Source: Streptomyces coelicoflavus
Lineage (GTDB): Bacteria > Actinomycetota > Actinomycetes > Streptomycetales > Streptomycetaceae
Assembly (NCBI RefSeq): GCF_003112555.1
Contig: NZ_BEWB01000019.1
Span: 62,001 to 126,000, forward strand
Reading direction: 5' to 3'
Length of the DNA stretch: 64,000 bases
Shown here in pieces: positions 48,622-57,601 of this stretch. The notes under the pieces were generated by a model, which searched no databases, had not been told where the DNA came from, and saw only the letters and a list, made by a program, of their open reading frames with translations. Positions within the stretch are counted from its first letter, which is position 1; the number at the start of each line of letters is the position of its first letter. The position numbers and the translations under genes were made by a program.

Positions 48622-49316
48622 GCAACGGCGACCAGGAACGCGACGAAGAGCTGACCGTCGTCCACGTCGTGCGGCACGGCGAGGTCGAGAACCCCACCGG
48701 CGTCCTGTACGGGCGGCTGCCCGGCTACCACCTCTCCGAGCTGGGCCGGCGCATGGCCGAGCGGGTCGCCGAGCACCTCGGGCCCCGCGACGTGACGTAC
48801 GTCGTGGCCTCCCCGCTGGAGCGGGCGCAGGAGACCGCGACGCCGATCGCCAAGGCGCACGGGCTCGACCTCGGCACCGACGCCCGCCTCATCGAGGCCG
48901 ACAACGTCTTCCAGGGCAAGACCTTCGGCATCGGGGACGGCGCACTGCGGCGGCCCGCCAACTGGAAGCACGTGGTCAATCCGTTCAAGCCGTCCTGGGG
49001 CGAGCCGTACGTCGACCAGGTCGTGCGGATGAAGGGCGCGATCGACGCCGCACGGGACCGGGCGCGCGGCCACGAGGCCGTGGTCGTCAGCCACCAGCTG
49101 CCGATCTGGATCCTGCGGTCCTACGTCGAGCGGCGGCGCCTGTGGCACGACCCGCGCAAGCGGCAGTGCACGCTGGCGTCCCTGACGACGTTCACGTACC
49201 GCGGCGACAAGATCGTCTCCGTCGGCTACACCGAGCCCGCCCGCGACCTCGTCCCGGCCCACCTCCTCGCGGGGGCCAAGCCGGTGAAGGGGCAGGGGAA
49301 GGCGTACGGGGCCTGA
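48618..49316 (+). CDS. Histidine phosphatase (phosphoglycerate-mutase-like)
   Basis: This 232-aa protein has VRHGEVENP (RHG catalytic motif), SELGRRMAERVAEHL, ASPLERAQETATPIA and the distal HQLPIW His. The canonical EADN/E region reads LIEADNVFQGKTFG. ATG 48618 overlaps the hemL stop (ATGA). Such proteins dephosphorylate small metabolites, and the specific substrate is unknown. Confidence 0.9.
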   Translation: MSNGDQERDEELTVVHVVRHGEVENPTGVLYGRLPGYHLSELGRRMAERVAEHLGPRDVTYVVASPLERAQETATPIAKAHGLDLGTDARLIEADNVFQGKTFGIGDGALRRPANWKHVVNPFKPSWGEPYVDQVVRMKGAIDAARDRARGHEAVVVSHQLPIWILRSYVERRRLWHDPRKRQCTLASLTTFTYRGDKIVSVGYTEPARDLVPAHLLAGAKPVKGQGKAYGA

Positions 49317-49398
49317 CGGTCGCCCCGGCCCCGGCCCCGGCCCCCGGGGCCCTGCCCCTTTCTGTGGGTCCGCTGTTACCCAACCCGCACAAATTTCC

Positions 49399-49457
49399 GG
49401 AACCCGCTCGTTCGTCGCGTCCTCTCACCTAGTGACCACAAGGACGCGACGAACGAG
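49399..49457 (+). promoter_or_regulatory. ECF-sigma-like promoter and 17-bp inverted repeat in the leader
   Basis: GGAAC (49,399-49,403), then 15 nt, then GTCCTC (49,419-49,424) fits the ECF (SigE-like) promoter form. CTCGTTCGTCGCGTCCT (49,407-49,423) and AGGACGCGACGAACGAG (49,441-49,457) are a perfect 17-bp inverted repeat with a 17-nt loop, ending 6 nt before ATG 49464, so any ribosome site lies inside the hairpin. The repeat's left arm overlaps the -10, so it may be an operator rather than an RNA hairpin. Confidence 0.6.
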
Positions 49458-49463
49458 GTTGCG

Positions 49464-50774
49464 ATGCGCACTACCAACCGCACTCTCACCCGCAGGGGGA
49501 TGCTCGGACTCGGCGCGGGGGCCGCGGCGGCGGTCGGACTCGCGGGCTGCGGCACCGGCTCCCACTCCTCGTCGGAGGGCTCGCACCAGGCCGGCGGCTC
49601 CGGCGACTCCGGGAAGCCGTCGCCCTCCGGCAGCAGCAAGGCCCCGGCGAAGCCCATCGGCGACGGCTCCACGTCGTACACCGGCAAGCAGCCGCACCAG
49701 CCGGACGCACCCGTGCCGCTGGAACCCGGCCAGACGCCGCCGCAGTTCGTCGTCTTCTCCTGGGACGGGGCCGGCGAGGTCGGCAACGGGCTCTTCCCGC
49801 GCTTCCTGGACCTCGCCCAGGAGCACGGCGCGCACATGACGTTCTTCCTCTCGGGCCTGTACCTGCTGCCCGAGTCGAAGAAGCGCCTCTACGACCCGCC
49901 GAACAACCCGCGCGGCGCCTCCGACATCGGCTACCTCACCGACGAGCACATCAAGGCGACCCTGAAGAACGTGCACCGGGCCTGGCTGGACGGGCACGAG
50001 ATCGGCACCCACTTCAACGGCCACTTCTGCGGGGGCGGCGGCAGCGTCGGCAACTGGACGTCCGCGCAGTGGCGCAGCGAGATCGACCAGGCGAAGTCCT
50101 TCGTCAAGGAGTGGCGGACCAACAGCGGCTGGACCGACCTGCCGTCCCTGCCCTTCGACTACGACAAGGAACTCGTCGGCGGCCGTACGCCCTGTCTGCT
50201 CGGCCAGGACAAACTGCTGCCCACCGCCCGCGAACTGGGCTGGCGCTACGACGCCTCCTCGCCCGGCGGCCGCCAGGTGTGGCCGGTGAAGAAGGACGGG
50301 ATCTGGGACCTGCCGCTCCAGCAGATACCGTTCCCCGGGCACTCCTTCGAGGTCCTCTCGATGGACTACAACATCCTCGCCAACCAGTCGGTCAACTCGA
50401 CCAAGGCCCCGGCCCACAACTACCCGGGCTGGCGCGAACAGGCCACGAACTCGTACATATCCGGCTTCAAGCGCGCGTACGAGACGAACCGGGCGCCCTT
50501 CTTCATAGGCAACCACTTCGAGGAGTGGAACGGCGGCATCTACATGGACGCCGTGGAGAACGTCCTCAAGCACATCGCCCGGGAGAAGGAGAAGGGCGAG
50601 GACATCCGGCTCGTCTCCTTCCGGCAGTTCACCGACTGGCTGGACGTGCAGAAGCCGGAGGTGCTCGCCAAGCTGCGGACCGTCGAGGTGGGACAGCGGC
50701 CGGCCGGCGGCTGGAACGCCTTCCTCAAGGACACCTCCGCCGCGAGCTCGACACCCACCGGGAACGCCGCCTGA
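49464..50774 (+). CDS. Tat-exported lipoprotein related to polysaccharide deacetylases
   Basis: This 436-aa protein has a Tat-type signal (LTRRGMLGLGAGAAAAVG) with lipobox LAGC (C29), then a Ser/Gly/Pro-rich linker to about residue 90. The NodB-like fold follows: FVVFSWDGAGE (catalytic-type Asp), THMTFFLSG-like strand, HEIGTHFNGHF (HxxxH metal site). The C-terminal region has HFEEWNGGIYMDAVENVLKHI. It should be a membrane-anchored carbohydrate esterase outside the cell, but activity is not proven. Its leader has an ECF-like promoter and a long inverted repeat. Confidence 0.85.
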   Translation: MRTTNRTLTRRGMLGLGAGAAAAVGLAGCGTGSHSSSEGSHQAGGSGDSGKPSPSGSSKAPAKPIGDGSTSYTGKQPHQPDAPVPLEPGQTPPQFVVFSWDGAGEVGNGLFPRFLDLAQEHGAHMTFFLSGLYLLPESKKRLYDPPNNPRGASDIGYLTDEHIKATLKNVHRAWLDGHEIGTHFNGHFCGGGGSVGNWTSAQWRSEIDQAKSFVKEWRTNSGWTDLPSLPFDYDKELVGGRTPCLLGQDKLLPTARELGWRYDASSPGGRQVWPVKKDGIWDLPLQQIPFPGHSFEVLSMDYNILANQSVNSTKAPAHNYPGWREQATNSYISGFKRAYETNRAPFFIGNHFEEWNGGIYMDAVENVLKHIAREKEKGEDIRLVSFRQFTDWLDVQKPEVLAKLRTVEVGQRPAGGWNAFLKDTSAASSTPTGNAA

Positions 50775-50840
50775 AATGCGGGTTTCCGCCCGCGAGGGGG
50801 GTGCGCAAGATCCTCGGAACGGACATGCGAAACTTTTCAC

Positions 50841-51542
50841 ATGAGTGCCGCCAGCCGCGCCCCCCTGCGCTCGAACCGCTCGACCCGCACCGCCGCCCGC
50901 ACGTCCGACCGCGGCCGGACCCGCGCCCGTAGCCGGGCCGTCCTCGCCGTCGGCGCAGCCGCCGCGGCGCTGCTCGTGTCCGCGTGCAGCTCCGGCGGCA
51001 CCTCGGGCGGCGGCGGCCAGACGGGCTTCATCACCGGCTCGGACGGCATCGCCACCGCGAAGGAGGGCGAGCGCGCCGACGCTCCCGAGCTGTCCGGCGA
51101 GACCGTCGACGGCGGCCAGGTCGACGTCGCCGACTACAAGGGCAAGGTCGTCGTCCTCAACGTCTGGGGCTCCTGGTGCCCGCCCTGCCGGGCCGAGGCC
51201 AAGAACTTCCAGAAGGTGTACCAGGACGTCAAGGACCAGGGCGTCCAGTTCGTCGGCATCAACACCCGCGACACCTCCACCGGCCCGGCCCGCGCCTTCG
51301 AGAAGGACTACGGGATCACCTACCCGAGCCTGTACGACCCGAGCGGCAAGCTGCTGCTCCGCTTCGAGAAGGGCACCCTCAACCCGCAGGCCGTGCCCTC
51401 CACGCTGATCATCGACCGGGAGGGCAAGGTCGCCGCGCGCACCCTCCAGGCGCTCAGCGAGGAGAAGCTGCGCAAGATGCTCGACCCGTACCTCGACGGC
51501 GGGTCCGACGGGTCCGCCGACTCCGCCAAGCCGGAGAAGTGA
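50841..51542 (+). CDS. resA: TlpA/ResA-type thiol-disulfide lipoprotein
   Basis: This 233-aa protein has an Arg-rich start, signal helix AVLAVGAAAAALLVSAC with lipobox Cys 49, and a thioredoxin-like domain with WGSWCPPCRAEA (C113-C116). ResA keeps apocytochrome c haem-binding Cys reduced on the outer face of the membrane. It leads the resA-ccdA-resB-ccsB operon and ends 1 nt before ccdA. CcdA supplies its reductant. Confidence 0.92.
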   Translation: MSAASRAPLRSNRSTRTAARTSDRGRTRARSRAVLAVGAAAAALLVSACSSGGTSGGGGQTGFITGSDGIATAKEGERADAPELSGETVDGGQVDVADYKGKVVVLNVWGSWCPPCRAEAKNFQKVYQDVKDQGVQFVGINTRDTSTGPARAFEKDYGITYPSLYDPSGKLLLRFEKGTLNPQAVPSTLIIDREGKVAARTLQALSEEKLRKMLDPYLDGGSDGSADSAKPEK

Positions 51543-51543
51543 C

Positions 51544-52317
51544 GTGTCGGCAACGGTCACCCTCGCCGAGACAGCGGGCTACAACGGCACGGTGCTCAAC
51601 GGCGCCCTGCTGGTGGCCCTCCCCATCGCCCTGCTCGGCGGCCTCGTCTCCTTCTTCTCCCCTTGCGTCCTGCCCCTGGTCCCCGGCTACCTCTCCTACG
51701 TGACCGGAGTCACCGGCACCGACCTCGGCGAGGCCCGGCGCGGCCGCATGGTCGCCGGCGCGTCCCTGTTCGTCCTCGGCTTCACCGCCGTGTTCGTCTC
51801 CAGCGGCGCGCTGTTCGGCTACTTCGGCCAGACGCTCCAGGAGAACCGGAGCGTCCTGACCAACATCCTGGGCGCGTTCATGATCCTCATGGGCGTCTTC
51901 TTCATGGGTCTGATGCCCTGGCTCACCCAGCGCGAGTTCCGCTTCCACAAGAAGCCGGTGAACGGCCTGGTCGGTGCCCCGATACTCGGTGCCCTGTTCG
52001 GCATCGGCTGGACGCCCTGCATCGGCCCGACCCTCGCCTCCGTGCTGGCCCTCTCCGCCGACCAGGGCACCGCCGGCCGCGGCGCCCTCCTGACCGTCGC
52101 CTACTGCCTCGGCCTCGGCGTCCCCTTCGTCCTCGCCGCGGTCGCCTTCCGCAAGGCGCTCGGCGCCTTCGGCTGGATCAAGCGGCACTATGTCTGGGTG
52201 ATGCGCGTCGGCGGCGTCATGATGATCGCGACCGGCCTCCTGCTCCTGACCGGCGCGTGGGACAGCATCGTGCAGGACATGCAGACCTGGTCCAACGGCT
52301 TCACTGTGGGGATCTGA
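51544..52317 (+). CDS. ccdA: CcdA-type cytochrome c biogenesis membrane protein
   Basis: This 257-aa protein has six membrane helices. The redox Cys pair is in FFSPCVLPLVPGYLSYVTG and GWTPCIGPTLASVLALSA. It moves reducing equivalents from cytosolic thioredoxin across the membrane to ResA. GTG 51544 follows the resA stop directly, and it ends 3 nt before resB. Confidence 0.94.
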   Translation: MSATVTLAETAGYNGTVLNGALLVALPIALLGGLVSFFSPCVLPLVPGYLSYVTGVTGTDLGEARRGRMVAGASLFVLGFTAVFVSSGALFGYFGQTLQENRSVLTNILGAFMILMGVFFMGLMPWLTQREFRFHKKPVNGLVGAPILGALFGIGWTPCIGPTLASVLALSADQGTAGRGALLTVAYCLGLGVPFVLAAVAFRKALGAFGWIKRHYVWVMRVGGVMMIATGLLLLTGAWDSIVQDMQTWSNGFTVGI

Positions 52318-52320
52318 GCG

Positions 52321-54093
52321 ATGAGCACCACTTCGAAATCCAGCCCCGGGACCGACCCCGGCACGCGGCCGAAGGCCGACGGCGACCCCCAGGAGCTCGG
52401 CGCCGCGGGCTCCCAGCTCTCCACCGCCCCCGCGGAGGAGACCCCGAACCTCCCCTCGCTCGGCGTGATCGGCTGGTCCCGCTGGTTCTGGCGCCAGCTC
52501 ACCTCGATGCGCGTCGCGCTGATCCTGCTCCTGCTGGTGTCGCTGGGCGCGATCCCGGGGTCGCTGATCCCGCAGGACGGCGTCGACGCCATGAGGGTCG
52601 AGGAGTTCCGGGACAACCACGACATCCTGGGGCCGGTCTACGACAAGCTCGGGTTCTTCCACGTCTACAGCTCGGTGTGGTTCTCCGCGATCTACATCCT
52701 GCTGTTCGTCTCCCTCATCGGCTGCATCGTCCCGCGCACCTGGCAGTTCGTCGGCCAGCTCCGCGGCCGGCCGCCCCGCGCCCCCCGGCGCCTGGACCGG
52801 CTGCCCGCCTACACCACCTGGCGCACCGCGGCCGAGCCCGAGGAGATCCGCGAGGCCGCGCGGAAGCTGCTGAAGAAGCGCCACTTCCGCGTGGACGCCG
52901 CCGATGACGCCGTCGCGGCCGAGAAGGGCTACCTGCGGGAGGTCGGCAACCTCGCCTTCCACATCGCGCTGATCGTGCTCCTCATCGCCTTCGCCTGGGG
53001 CCAGCTCTTCAAGTACGAGGGCAACAAGCTGATCCTCGAGGGCGACGGCTTCTCCAACACCCTCACCCAGTACGACGACTTCAAGTCCGGGAACCTCTTC
53101 GACCCGGACCACGACCTGGCCCCCTTCAGCTTCACCCTGAAGGACTTCCACGGCACCTACGAGGCGACCGGCCCCAACCGCGGCACCCCGCGCATCTACG
53201 AGGCCGAGATCACCTACAGCGAGGGCGCCGACGGCGCCGTGAAGTCGAAGACCGTCGAGGTCAACAAGCCGCTGAACGTCGACGGCTCCAAGGTCTACCT
53301 GGTCAGTCACGGCTACGCCCCCATCCTCACGGTCAAGGACGCCAAGGGCGACGTCGTGATGGACAAGCAGGCCGTGGCCCTGCTGCCGCTGGACGGCAAC
53401 GTCACCTCCTCGGGCGCCGTCAAGGTCATGGACGGCTACCGCAACGCCAAGGGCGAGAAGGAACAGCTCGGCTTCAACGCGTTCTTCCTGCCGACCTACG
53501 GCGGCAAGGGCAGCGGCATGCAGTCCACGTTCCCGGCGCTGATGAACCCGATGCTCGCGCTCTCCGCCTACCACGGCGACCTCGGCGTCGACGCGGGCAT
53601 CCCGCAGAGCATCTACCAGCTCGACAAGACCAACCTGGAGGAGTTCAAGGACTCCGACGGCAAGCTGTTCAAGCAGCAGCTCGCCGTCGGCGACACCATG
53701 ACCCTCCCGAACGGCGCCGGCACGGTCACCTTCAACGGCGTCCAGGAGTGGGCCGGCTTCCAGGTCACGCAGCAGCCCGCCAGCGGCTGGGCGCTCGGTG
53801 GCGCCGTCGTCGCCATCTTCGGCCTGGCCGGCTCCCTGTTCATCCAGCGCCGCCGCGTCTGGGTGCGGGCGGTGCGCGGCGCCGACGGCGTCACCGTCGT
53901 GGAGATGGCCGGTCTCGGCCGCAGCGAGTCCACGAAGCTCCCCGAGGAGCTCGGCGACCTCGCCGGGGTCCTGTACGACCGGGCACCCGGCGCGCCGGAC
54001 TCCTCCGACGCGTCCGAGAACGACGACACTCCAGATTCCCCCGACACCCCCGACACCCACGCCGTCACTGCCGAAGGGGCTGAGAAGAAATGA
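52321..54093 (+). CDS. resB: ResB (Ccs1) haem-handling cytochrome c maturation protein
   Basis: This 590-aa protein has three N-terminal membrane helices (about residues 65-85, 115-140 and 215-235), a large external domain (about 240-490) with ISAxxxGKG-type strands, and a last helix near 495-515, followed by an acidic/Pro-rich cytosolic tail (DDTPDSPDTPDTH). ResB and CcsB form the system II haem lyase/export complex. It overlaps ccsB by 4 nt. Confidence 0.93.
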   Translation: MSTTSKSSPGTDPGTRPKADGDPQELGAAGSQLSTAPAEETPNLPSLGVIGWSRWFWRQLTSMRVALILLLLVSLGAIPGSLIPQDGVDAMRVEEFRDNHDILGPVYDKLGFFHVYSSVWFSAIYILLFVSLIGCIVPRTWQFVGQLRGRPPRAPRRLDRLPAYTTWRTAAEPEEIREAARKLLKKRHFRVDAADDAVAAEKGYLREVGNLAFHIALIVLLIAFAWGQLFKYEGNKLILEGDGFSNTLTQYDDFKSGNLFDPDHDLAPFSFTLKDFHGTYEATGPNRGTPRIYEAEITYSEGADGAVKSKTVEVNKPLNVDGSKVYLVSHGYAPILTVKDAKGDVVMDKQAVALLPLDGNVTSSGAVKVMDGYRNAKGEKEQLGFNAFFLPTYGGKGSGMQSTFPALMNPMLALSAYHGDLGVDAGIPQSIYQLDKTNLEEFKDSDGKLFKQQLAVGDTMTLPNGAGTVTFNGVQEWAGFQVTQQPASGWALGGAVVAIFGLAGSLFIQRRRVWVRAVRGADGVTVVEMAGLGRSESTKLPEELGDLAGVLYDRAPGAPDSSDASENDDTPDSPDTPDTHAVTAEGAEKK

Positions 54094-55214
54094 ATCTCGC
54101 CGCCGCGACCAACGAGGATCTCGCGAACCTCAGCAACACGCTGATCTACTCCGCGATGGCCGTCTACACCCTGGCCTTCTTCGCGCACATCGCCGAGTGG
54201 CTCTTCGGTAGCCGCAGCAAGGTCGGCCGTACCGCCGCCGCGCTCACCGCCACGAGCCGGGCCAAGGCGGGCGCCGCCAAGGCCGGACCGGCCGTGACCG
54301 TGAAGAAGGCCGGCGGTACCGCCGTACTGGAGCGCCCCGAGGTCGTCGTACGCACCGCCTCCGGCTCCCGCGACGTGCCCGACGGGCCGGGCGCGCACGG
54401 CGGCACCGAGAAGGGCGACCTCTACGGGCGGATCGCCATCTCGCTCACCGTCCTCGCCTTCGCCCTGGAGGCCGGCGGTGTCCTCACCCGCGCCCTGTCG
54501 GTGAAGCGGGCGCCGTGGGGCAACATGTACGAGTTCAACATCACGTTCACGACGGTCGCCGTCGGCGTGTACCTCGCGCTGCTCCTGCTGAAGAAGAACG
54601 TCCGCTGGCTCGGCCTGCCCCTGGCCACCACCGTCCTGCTCGACCTCGGTCTCGCCGTCACGGTCCTGTACACGGCGAGCGACCAGCTGGTGCCCGCCCT
54701 CCACTCGTACTGGCTGTACATCCACGTCTCGACCGCCATCTTCTGCGGCGCGGTGTTCTACGTCGGCGCGGTCGGCACGATCCTGTACCTCTTCAAGGAC
54801 AACTTCGAGAGCAAGCTGGCCTCCGGCGGCACCCCCGGCCGGTTCGCCAGCTCCGTCCTGGACCGGCTGCCCGCCGCGGCCTCCCTCGACAAGTTCGCCT
54901 ACCGCGTCAACGCCGCGGTCTTCCCGCTGTGGACGTTCACGATCATCGCGGGCGCCATCTGGGCGGGCGACGCCTGGGGCCGGTACTGGGGCTGGGACCC
55001 CAAGGAGACCTGGTCCTTCATCACCTGGGTCGCCTACGCCTGCTACCTCCACGCCCGCGCCACCGCCGGTTGGAAGGGCCGCAAGGCCGCCTACCTGGCC
55101 CTGGCCGCCTTCGCCTGCTGGATCTTCAACTACTACGGCGTCAACATCTTCGTCTCCGGCAAGCACTCCTACGCCGACGTGGGCCTGGGCGCCCTCCAGT
55201 CCGTCGGTTTCTGA
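54090..55214 (+). CDS. ccsB: CcsB/CcsA-type cytochrome c haem lyase subunit
   Basis: This 374-aa protein has eight membrane helices and the WWD-type haem-handling motif WGRYWGWDPKETWSFITWV. The haem-ligand His residues are in LHSYWLYIHVS and a later helix. It works with ResB to ligate haem to apocytochrome c. A 150-residue basic linker (about 40-110) between the first and second helices is longer than in most relatives. It ends at a strong terminator. Confidence 0.94.
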   Translation: MNLAAATNEDLANLSNTLIYSAMAVYTLAFFAHIAEWLFGSRSKVGRTAAALTATSRAKAGAAKAGPAVTVKKAGGTAVLERPEVVVRTASGSRDVPDGPGAHGGTEKGDLYGRIAISLTVLAFALEAGGVLTRALSVKRAPWGNMYEFNITFTTVAVGVYLALLLLKKNVRWLGLPLATTVLLDLGLAVTVLYTASDQLVPALHSYWLYIHVSTAIFCGAVFYVGAVGTILYLFKDNFESKLASGGTPGRFASSVLDRLPAAASLDKFAYRVNAAVFPLWTFTIIAGAIWAGDAWGRYWGWDPKETWSFITWVAYACYLHARATAGWKGRKAAYLALAAFACWIFNYYGVNIFVSGKHSYADVGLGALQSVGF

Positions 55215-55238
55215 GCTTTCCGAACAAGGCACGGCCCA

Positions 55239-55278
55239 AGGCCGGTTCCGGTGACCCAGGTCACCGGGACCGGCCTTT
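55239..55278 (+). terminator. 18-bp stem terminator of the cytochrome c maturation operon
   Basis: AAGGCCGGTTCCGGTGAC (55,239-55,256) pairs with GTCACCGGGACCGGCCTT (55,261-55,278) with one G-T wobble and a CCAG loop, and a short T run follows. It is the clearest rho-independent terminator in the window. Confidence 0.9.
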
Positions 55279-55440
55279 CGTGTGCCGTCCGGAGACGTGA
55301 GGTTTCCGGGGAGAGTCCGCCGTACGGGGGGTGACCGGTGCGCCGACCGGGAACCGTGGGGGTGTTACCGGGAGTCCGATGCGGGGAGGGCCCGCCCAGG
55401 GAGCGGGCCGCGGCATCGCGGGTGCGGGGAGGGCGGGGCG

Positions 55441-57543
55441 GTGGCGTCGGTACCACTGACGGCGGGGGATCCGGTACGCGTGGGGCGGTACCGGCTGCTG
55501 GCCAGGCTGGGCCAGGGGGGCATGGGCCGGGTGTACCTTGCCCGGTCGCCCGGTGGGCGTGCGGTGGCGGTGAAGGTGGTGCGGGAGGCGCTGCTGCGGG
55601 ACGAGGGATTCCGGCGGCGCTTCGTCCGGGAGGTGGCGGCGGCCCGACGGGTGACGGGGTTCTTCACCGCCGCGGTGGTCGACGCCGATCCGGAGGGCGA
55701 CCCCGCCTGGCTGGCCACGGAGTACGTACCCGGACTCTCCCTCCAGGACGCGGTGGCCCGGCACGGCGTGTGGCCGGGGGACGCGGTACGCGGCCTCGGC
55801 GCCGCCCTGGCGGAGGCACTGGCCGCGGTGCACGCCGCGGACCTGGTGCACCGTGACCTGAAGCCGTCCAACGTCCTGCTGGCACCTGACGGCCCCAGAG
55901 TCATCGACTTCGGCATCTCGGCGGCGGTCGGCGACACCGCCCTCACCCAGACCGGGACGGTGATCGGCACCCCCGGCTTCATCCCTCCCGAGCAGCTGCG
56001 CCACGAGGCCTCAGGACCGGCCGGTGACGTGTTCGCCCTGGGCGCGGTGCTGGCGTACGCGGCGGCGGGCGTCGGCCCGTTCGGCGCCGGGGCGTCCCAC
56101 GCGGTCAACTACCGGGTCGTGCACGAGGACCCCGACCTGCGCGCCCTGCCCCCCGCCCTCGCGGACGTGGTGGCCCGGTGCCTCGCGAAGGAGCCGGCGC
56201 AGCGGCCCACGGTGGCGTGGCTGCTGGACGAACTGGGCGAGTCGGAGACCCCCGCGCCGGACGGGGACGTGACGACCGCCGGGTGGCTGCCGGGCCCGGT
56301 CGCCGAGTCGGCCGCCCGGCTGCGGGCCGGGACCCCCACCGAACCCCTGCCCCGCCCGGGGGACGCCACCACACGGACCGCTCCCGCCCCGGCCCCGGCA
56401 CCGCCCCGCGCCCGGCACCGCCGCCTGCGGACGGTGCTCGCCACCGCGACCGCACTGGCCGTCACCGCGACCGCCGTCGTGCTGTGGAGGGTGACCGCCG
56501 AAAACAAGGAGCCCGGCCGGCCGCCCCACCTGGAGCAGCTCTGGACGCACACCCTGGCCGACGGACAGCGGCTGTCGGTTTCCTCTCAGGACACGCTCTA
56601 CCTCGAGCACGAGAAGGACCACCGGATCACCGCCCTGGACGTCACCGACGGCTCGCGGCGCTGGGACCGCCGGGTACGGGTCGACGACGTCAGCCAGGAC
56701 ACGGGCCACCTGAAGAGCGTGGGCAACGACATCCGGATCACCGGCGTCTCGGGCGGCCTCCTGTTCTACGGCAGCAACGACCACCTGTACGCGGTGGACG
56801 CGGACGACGGCGACCACCGCTGGCGGTACGTGGACCACACCTTCCACCCGTCCCCGGTGGTGGTGGGCGACGCGGCCTACGCGGACATGGTTTCGTTCTT
56901 CTATGTCCTCGACACCCGCACGGGGGACAAGCTGTGGGACTACGGGTTCGGAGTCAACGCCGACGGCAGCAACATCGCCGTCACCGACGACGCGCTCCTC
57001 GTACACAGCAAGAAGAAGCTGATCGCCGTCGATCTCCGTACCCGCAAGCAGAAGTGGACCCACCAGGCCGCGAGCGAAGCGGAGACCGGTCTCGTGGTGG
57101 CGGACGGCAAGGTCTACTTCGGCACCCTGGACGGCGCCCTGTACGCCGTCGACGCGCGTTCGGGCGAGGAGGAGTGGCGCCGCACGTTCGAGGGCGAGTT
57201 GTGGGACGGCAGGCTCGGCGAGGGGGCGGGCATGCCCCGAGTGGCCGACGGCACGGTGTACTTCGAGAACGACGCCTACGTCTCCGCCTTCGACGCGGAC
57301 ACCGGATCGCAGCGGTGGCGGCGGAAACAGGAGGCCGACGAGGTGACGTCCCTGGAGGTCGTGGACGACACCCTCCTCGTCGACGCCTCGGACGGCGGAC
57401 TGACCGCACTGGACACCGGGAGCGGAGAGACCGGCTGGCGGGAATCGCTGGGCGGGGGCGACGAGACGGACGTCCGGGTCATCGGCGACGTGGTGGTGAC
57501 CGGGACCGACGGCCGGCTGACCGCTTACCGGGCCGCGACCTGA
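55441..57543 (+). CDS. Ser/Thr protein kinase with C-terminal PQQ-type beta-propeller
   Basis: This 700-aa protein has a full kinase domain (about 15-275): GQGGMGRVYLAR loop, Lys 45, HRDLKPSN (D139), DFGIS (D156), TPGFIPPEQ. A linker, one membrane helix (about 330-355, TVLATATALAVTATAVVLW) and an extracellular PQQ-like propeller follow, with repeated LYAVDADDGDHRWRY / LYAVDARSGEEEWRR blades. It is a receptor-like kinase. GTG 55441 is preceded by GGGAGGGCGGGG. It is followed by a close paralogue on the same strand. Confidence 0.92.
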   Translation: MASVPLTAGDPVRVGRYRLLARLGQGGMGRVYLARSPGGRAVAVKVVREALLRDEGFRRRFVREVAAARRVTGFFTAAVVDADPEGDPAWLATEYVPGLSLQDAVARHGVWPGDAVRGLGAALAEALAAVHAADLVHRDLKPSNVLLAPDGPRVIDFGISAAVGDTALTQTGTVIGTPGFIPPEQLRHEASGPAGDVFALGAVLAYAAAGVGPFGAGASHAVNYRVVHEDPDLRALPPALADVVARCLAKEPAQRPTVAWLLDELGESETPAPDGDVTTAGWLPGPVAESAARLRAGTPTEPLPRPGDATTRTAPAPAPAPPRARHRRLRTVLATATALAVTATAVVLWRVTAENKEPGRPPHLEQLWTHTLADGQRLSVSSQDTLYLEHEKDHRITALDVTDGSRRWDRRVRVDDVSQDTGHLKSVGNDIRITGVSGGLLFYGSNDHLYAVDADDGDHRWRYVDHTFHPSPVVVGDAAYADMVSFFYVLDTRTGDKLWDYGFGVNADGSNIAVTDDALLVHSKKKLIAVDLRTRKQKWTHQAASEAETGLVVADGKVYFGTLDGALYAVDARSGEEEWRRTFEGELWDGRLGEGAGMPRVADGTVYFENDAYVSAFDADTGSQRWRRKQEADEVTSLEVVDDTLLVDASDGGLTALDTGSGETGWRESLGGGDETDVRVIGDVVVTGTDGRLTAYRAAT

Positions 57544-57601
57544 ACCCGCCCCCGCACGGGGGGACGGCCGAGACGGACCGGCACGAGGGAGGAATGGCGG
57601 A

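Noticed and set aside
47094..49316. 740-codon plus-strand frame over hemL ending in the phosphatase
   Set aside because: Its first part is a shadow of hemL in another frame; only the segment from ATG 48618 is the real phosphatase.
51454..54060. 868-codon minus-strand frame across ccdA and resB
   Set aside because: It is antisense shadow of two clear membrane-protein genes and has no hydrophobic or domain structure of its own.
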